Shown here: positions 60,600 through 64,000 of the stretch, piece by piece
Layout: every line of letters begins with the position of its first letter
Position numbering within the stretch: position 1 is the first letter of the stretch
NCBI GenBank assembly: GCA_910588655.1
Contig: CAJUPJ010000002.1
Span: forward strand, 1 to 64,000
From: an uncultured Lachnospiraceae bacterium
GTDB lineage: Bacteria; Bacillota; Clostridia; Lachnospirales; Lachnospiraceae
DNA: 64,000 bases
Direction: 5' to 3'
The notes under the pieces: model-generated
Seen by the model: the letters and a program-made list of their open reading frames with translations, nothing else
The model's database searches: none
Told to the model about the DNA's origin: nothing
Position numbers and translations under genes: made by a program

Positions 60600-63032
60600 A
60601 TTAAAAGACCAGCCATATGGGTTTTTGCCGCACTTGTTATATTGTTTGGTATTTACAGGTTCTTTTTTACAGAAACAGATGATGCCAGGTATTATGTAAT
60701 GGATAATGCTTTTAATGATAAGGCGGAAGCAGGCATTACAGGAAGGATATATAATTATGAAGAGAAACCAGAAGGCTGTTCTATATATTTAAAAGATGCT
60801 TCTGTACAGCTTAAAGGCAGCAGAACGCTTTACAGCCTGCCATACATACTTGTATATTCTAAAGAAAAAAGCTGTTTTAGCACAGGAAGCCAGTTAGAAA
60901 TATATGGAACTGTTTATAAGCCGGAAACACCGTCTAATCCAGGACAGTTTGACCAGAAAGAATATTTAAGGGAGAAAAATATATATTATACAGCTGTTGC
61001 AAAATCAGTTACTAATATTGGAAATCCAGGGAACAGCATTATTTATAGTTTACGTGGGTTTACAAGAGGGATAAAGGAAAAACTGTCAGAAGTATATAAA
61101 AATGCCCTTCCAGAAAAGGAGTGTGGCATTGTTACAGCTATGCTGCTTGGTGATAAAACACTTGCCAGCATAGATATAAAAAACCTGTATAAACAAAGCG
61201 GCATTGGACATTTGCTTGCAATAAGCGGGCTGCATATATCAATACTTGGAATGGCTGTATATAAGCTGGTAAAATGGTTTATTGCACTAATATGTAATAT
61301 ACTGGTATATATATATAAAGATAAAGCTGCTACGTTAAACTACCTGAATATTTTATCTGTGCTTGCAGGCACATCGCGCATAATGCCTGTACTTTCAGCC
61401 GTAGTTTTTATATTATTTTATGGAAATATGACTGGCATGGGCATATCAACAGCCAGGGCAGTTTCTATGATGTTAATTATGCTTTTAGCCCCGCTGGCAT
61501 ATAGAAGTTATGATATGCTTTCAGCACTTGGGGTTAGTGCAGTAATTATATTATTCCAGAAACCGTTTGCTGTATTTTCATGCAGTTTTCTTCTTTCATA
61601 CAGCGCAGTCCTTGGAGCTGCCCTGGTTTATCCTGTACTAAAGAAAAAATATACTGGAAACCAGGACAGCAGTAATGGTTATAACATGCGGAGAAGGTAT
61701 ATGTACAGGTTTAAAGAGCTGCTTAAATCCAGGGATAAGAAAACCAGCCTCCTGATGTTCTTAAGATATCTGTTTTATTTCTTAATAGAAAAGACCTTAG
61801 ATTTATTTTTAACAAGCCTTTCTATCCAGATTGTAACACTTCCAGTTGTTTTGTATTTCTATTATGAATTTCCACTATATAGTGTATTTATCAATATTGT
61901 TATAATTCCTTTTATGCCATTAGTTGTAATTACTGCGGCGGCAGGTGGCGCTGCAGGGCTTTGGTTTATGCCACTGGCGGAATTCCTGCTTGGGAGCACT
62001 AAATTCCTGCTGGATATTTATGAAAATATATGCAGGCTGGCAGCAAAACTTCCATGTAATATTCTAATTACTGGAAAACCTGGAATATGGCAGATAGTGG
62101 TTTATATTGTAATTGTATTACTGGTATTGTATATTGCCAGTAATATTGATAATTGCAGTCTGGTACTACCATCTGCCATGTATATAGTGGCATTTTGCAT
62201 AATTATTTATACCAGAAGGTATAACGGTGTTAATGTAACATTTCTTGATACAGGGCAGGGAGATGCTATATTTATACAGGATAATAAAGGTACAACCTAT
62301 CTGGCTGATGGTGGCAGCAGCAGTATAGAAAAGACTGGTACATACAGAATAATACCATTCCTTAAATATAATGGCATCAAAAAAATAGATTACATAATAA
62401 TTACACATCCTGATGAAGACCATATTTCAGGTATAAGGGAGATTTTAGAGCAGTCCAGGGACGGAATAAAGGCGGAAACCCTTCTTGTACCAGACCCTGC
62501 CGCTACCTGCAAAGACCCGGCATATTATGGCATAATAAAAACAGCAGTAGAAAATGGTGTAGATACAGCTTATATAGGGGCAGGGGATATTATATCTAAT
62601 AATGCAGGATTTAGCATTAAGTGCCTGCATCCGCAGCCTGGGTTTAATGCAGACAGTGCTAATGCATATTCAACAGTATTAAGTGTTATATATGGAAATA
62701 CTTCTTTTCTGCTTACAGGTGATATTGAAGGAAATGGGGAAACTGCACTTTTAAACAAGCTTTATACGGATAAAACACTTCCTGGATGCTATAATGTACT
62801 AAAAGTTGCACATCATGGTTCTAAAAACTCTTCTCCGGAAGAATTCTTAAAACGGGTGTCACCAGATATATCAGTAATATCATGCGGAAAGAATAATATT
62901 TACCACCATCCGCATAAGGAGCTTGTACAGCGGCTCAGGGATTGTGGAAGCAAGCGGGTGCTTACAAGTGAAACAGGAGCAGTTACAATGTTAAGCGATG
63001 GGAATAAAATTAAAATTACAACAAACAGGTGA
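60600..63032 (+). CDS. comEC: ComEC/Rec2 DNA uptake channel, apparent ATT start
   Basis: About 810 residues: OB-fold region (about 45-140), competence domain with about ten helices including GIVTAMLLGDKT and GIGHLLAISGLHISIL, and a metallo-beta-lactamase-like end with TFLDTGQGDAIFIQ, THPDEDHISGI and AHHGSKNSSPEEFL. It moves single-stranded DNA into the cell. The start is unusual. After an in-frame TAA at 60585 no ATG, GTG or TTG exists until TTG 60642, which has no ribosome site and would cut off the first helix. ATT 60600 lies 8 bases after AAGGAGG (60586-60591) and gives the normal ComEC start KRPAIWVFAALVILFG. ATT is a rare but known start codon (infC). Confidence 0.88.
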   Translation: MKRPAIWVFAALVILFGIYRFFFTETDDARYYVMDNAFNDKAEAGITGRIYNYEEKPEGCSIYLKDASVQLKGSRTLYSLPYILVYSKEKSCFSTGSQLEIYGTVYKPETPSNPGQFDQKEYLREKNIYYTAVAKSVTNIGNPGNSIIYSLRGFTRGIKEKLSEVYKNALPEKECGIVTAMLLGDKTLASIDIKNLYKQSGIGHLLAISGLHISILGMAVYKLVKWFIALICNILVYIYKDKAATLNYLNILSVLAGTSRIMPVLSAVVFILFYGNMTGMGISTARAVSMMLIMLLAPLAYRSYDMLSALGVSAVIILFQKPFAVFSCSFLLSYSAVLGAALVYPVLKKKYTGNQDSSNGYNMRRRYMYRFKELLKSRDKKTSLLMFLRYLFYFLIEKTLDLFLTSLSIQIVTLPVVLYFYYEFPLYSVFINIVIIPFMPLVVITAAAGGAAGLWFMPLAEFLLGSTKFLLDIYENICRLAAKLPCNILITGKPGIWQIVVYIVIVLLVLYIASNIDNCSLVLPSAMYIVAFCIIIYTRRYNGVNVTFLDTGQGDAIFIQDNKGTTYLADGGSSSIEKTGTYRIIPFLKYNGIKKIDYIIITHPDEDHISGIREILEQSRDGIKAETLLVPDPAATCKDPAYYGIIKTAVENGVDTAYIGAGDIISNNAGFSIKCLHPQPGFNADSANAYSTVLSVIYGNTSFLLTGDIEGNGETALLNKLYTDKTLPGCYNVLKVAHHGSKNSSPEEFLKRVSPDISVISCGKNNIYHHPHKELVQRLRDCGSKRVLTSETGAVTMLSDGNKIKITTNR

Positions 63033-63035
63033 AGG

Positions 63036-63500
63036 GGTAATTTATAGTTATCTGGTGTTTGTGTGGATTGGTGGACGGACGGTTTCTGTGCCAGATGCCA
63101 GTAATATTACATAAAAGGGGCACTTTAACCCATATAGTGCAATGTCATTTAGTTAAGAATTTAGGTGGAAAATATTTTTATAAATTACCAAAGTGTAGAT
63201 TGCTGGCAAATTCCAAATGTGCTTCCATGAAAAAGCTGTACGAAGCCGCTGGTGCTTAAGCCCTGTACTTTAGGGCTTTATGCATCCATTGCGTGCGAGT
63301 TCAAGCGGGAGCGTGCTGTTTTCATGGAAGACACTTTGGATTTGCTAGCACATCCAGTACATATAATTTCTAAACATCTTTTCTTAATTAAATGACATTG
63401 CATCGTATCGCAAGCATGCCCTTTTATGTAATATTCTGATTCTGGCACTGGAAACCGTCCGCCAGTCCGCACACAAAACCCACACAAGATAACTGTAAAT
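63036..63500. repeat. Long palindromic repeat, copy 11 (extended form)
   Basis: Left end: GTAATTTATAGTTATCTGGT and GTGTGGATTGGTGGACGGAC; right end: GTCCGCCAGTCCGCACACAA and AGATAACTGTAAAT. The inner region repeats the nested palindrome of copy 1 (TAAATTACCAAAGTGTAGAT, then TTCCAAATGTGCTTCCATG, then ATTGCGTGC and AAGCGGGAGCGTGC) at high identity. It starts 4 bases after the comEC stop codon and ends about 16 bases before the next promoter. Confidence 0.88.
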
Positions 63501-63515
63501 AAAAATATGTTCACT

Positions 63516-63544
63516 TTGACATATTTGCATATTTACTCTATAAT
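63516..63544 (+). promoter_or_regulatory. Promoter of the last gene
   Basis: TTGACA (63516-63521), 17 bases, TATAAT (63539-63544): both boxes match the consensus exactly. Confidence 0.85.
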
Positions 63545-63575
63545 AAATAAATACTAAATATATGGAGGTATATAA

Positions 63576-64000
63576 ATGCCAAGTAAAAGAAAAAGCAACA
63601 AAAGGGCAAAAATGGAAAAAAGAAGAGCAAGACATAACCAGAATAAGAAAGAAGGCGTTAATATGACGGAGAACATAGCAGGAACAACAGAAATGGCATC
63701 AGAGGAAATAGCAGAAGCAGCAGTAGTGGCAGCAGAAGCCGTAGAAGAGCCTGCTGCAGTTGTGGAGGAAGAAACAATGGAAAACAAAAAAACAGAAAAT
63801 ACAACAAATGAGATAATTGAAACAAATACAACTAATGTAACAAACACAACAGATGCTGATAATGCAGCAGATTTAAAAGAAACTGTCCATAAACTGTATA
63901 TCCAGTATAATGATTTAGAGTTTAGTGATGAGCTTTTATTTGAAGCAGCAGTAAATTCATATTGTAATGAGTCAGGACTGGACAAGTCTTCTGTTGAGGC
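63576..64000 (+). CDS. Partial gene: basic start, acidic linker, DUF6465-like domain
   Basis: The frame is open from ATG 63576 (preceded by TGGAGG) to the window edge, 141 codons. The N terminus is strongly basic (PSKRKSNKRAKMEKRRARHN), then an Ala/Glu/Thr/Asn-rich, low-complexity linker (about residues 35-105), then a folded segment KLYIQYNDLEFSDELLFEAA, which resembles the DUF6465 pattern (VYIQY...E) known from Lachnospiraceae; this is a tentative match. The end is missing. Function unknown. Confidence 0.75.
   Translation, partial: MPSKRKSNKRAKMEKRRARHNQNKKEGVNMTENIAGTTEMASEEIAEAAVVAAEAVEEPAAVVEEETMENKKTENTTNEIIETNTTNVTNTTDADNAADLKETVHKLYIQYNDLEFSDELLFEAAVNSYCNESGLDKSSVE

Noticed and set aside
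191..63500. CRISPR array as an explanation of the repeats
   Set aside because: Repeats are long, palindromic and scattered between genes, not short regularly spaced units, and no cas gene is present.

Overview
The window looks like a chromosomal segment of a low-GC, Gram-positive member of the Clostridia, most likely Lachnospiraceae. The reasons are AT-rich DNA with strong Shine-Dalgarno sites (AAGGAGG), frequent TTG starts, families typical of that group (Rpn-type PD-(D/E)XK nuclease, DUF3880/CgeB-type transferases, DUF4179 sigma partners, DUF5685, DUF1858, DUF2325, PF09818 ABC-ATPase) and a flagellin lysine methylase (FliB), which implies motility. I saw no rRNA, tRNA, CRISPR array or prophage. 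The genus is not resolved from sequence alone.

Layout. 0.7-9.4 kb: a membrane-anchored MutS-like ATPase, a BofC-like protein, a flavoprotein, an SDR reductase, an isolated rplS, a zinc-ribbon membrane protein and an ECF sigma/DUF4179 pair. 9.5-12.7 kb (minus strand): an M29 aminopeptidase and a CgeB-type transferase. 12.9-18.5 kb: a chemotaxis receptor, an orphan HicA, a VanY-type carboxypeptidase, a PRPP synthetase and a truncated XRE-membrane gene. 18.6-20.1 kb: an Rpn nuclease and an ISAs1-type transposase remnant. 20.2-31.4 kb: NAD salvage (pncB), membrane and zinc-ribbon proteins, a DnaJ protein, a ThyX-like protein, a thioesterase, a nucleoside phosphorylase, a cyclophilin and an ABC-class ATPase. 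31.4-35.9 kb: an orphan GHKL kinase, a second ECF sigma cassette and an HPt protein. 36.8-43.9 kb: a tightly packed six-gene operon (FliB, Fic, CHASE2-adenylate cyclase, TIM-barrel, YhfC-type membrane protease, CgeB-type transferase). 44-48.8 kb: an LTA-synthase-like protein, LrgAB and a HAD protein. 49-53.7 kb: a lipoprotein, SseB, a histidine phosphatase and a HipA-like protein, followed by a compact type I toxin-antitoxin locus. 54-56.5 kb: TetR-MFS and DUF2325. 56.7-63 kb: comEA, a two-component system, a GerMN lipoprotein and comEC, then a partial gene.

The most striking non-coding feature is a dense family of long imperfect palindromes in intergenic gaps (about ten sites, plus solo ends). 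They share an outer motif (GATAACTGTAAATTAT and its complement), a GAATATTCC...GGGGTAC stem and a conserved one-sided bulge. At four sites two hairpins lie head to head as 540-750 bp composites. A second, smaller family (TTCCACCTGTGCGG ends) forms a cloverleaf-like element at 26.7 kb and flanks the transposase remnant. Other notable points are an apparent ATT start codon on comEC, the cytoplasmic/signalling six-gene operon, and a sense/antisense toxin locus with promoters on both strands.
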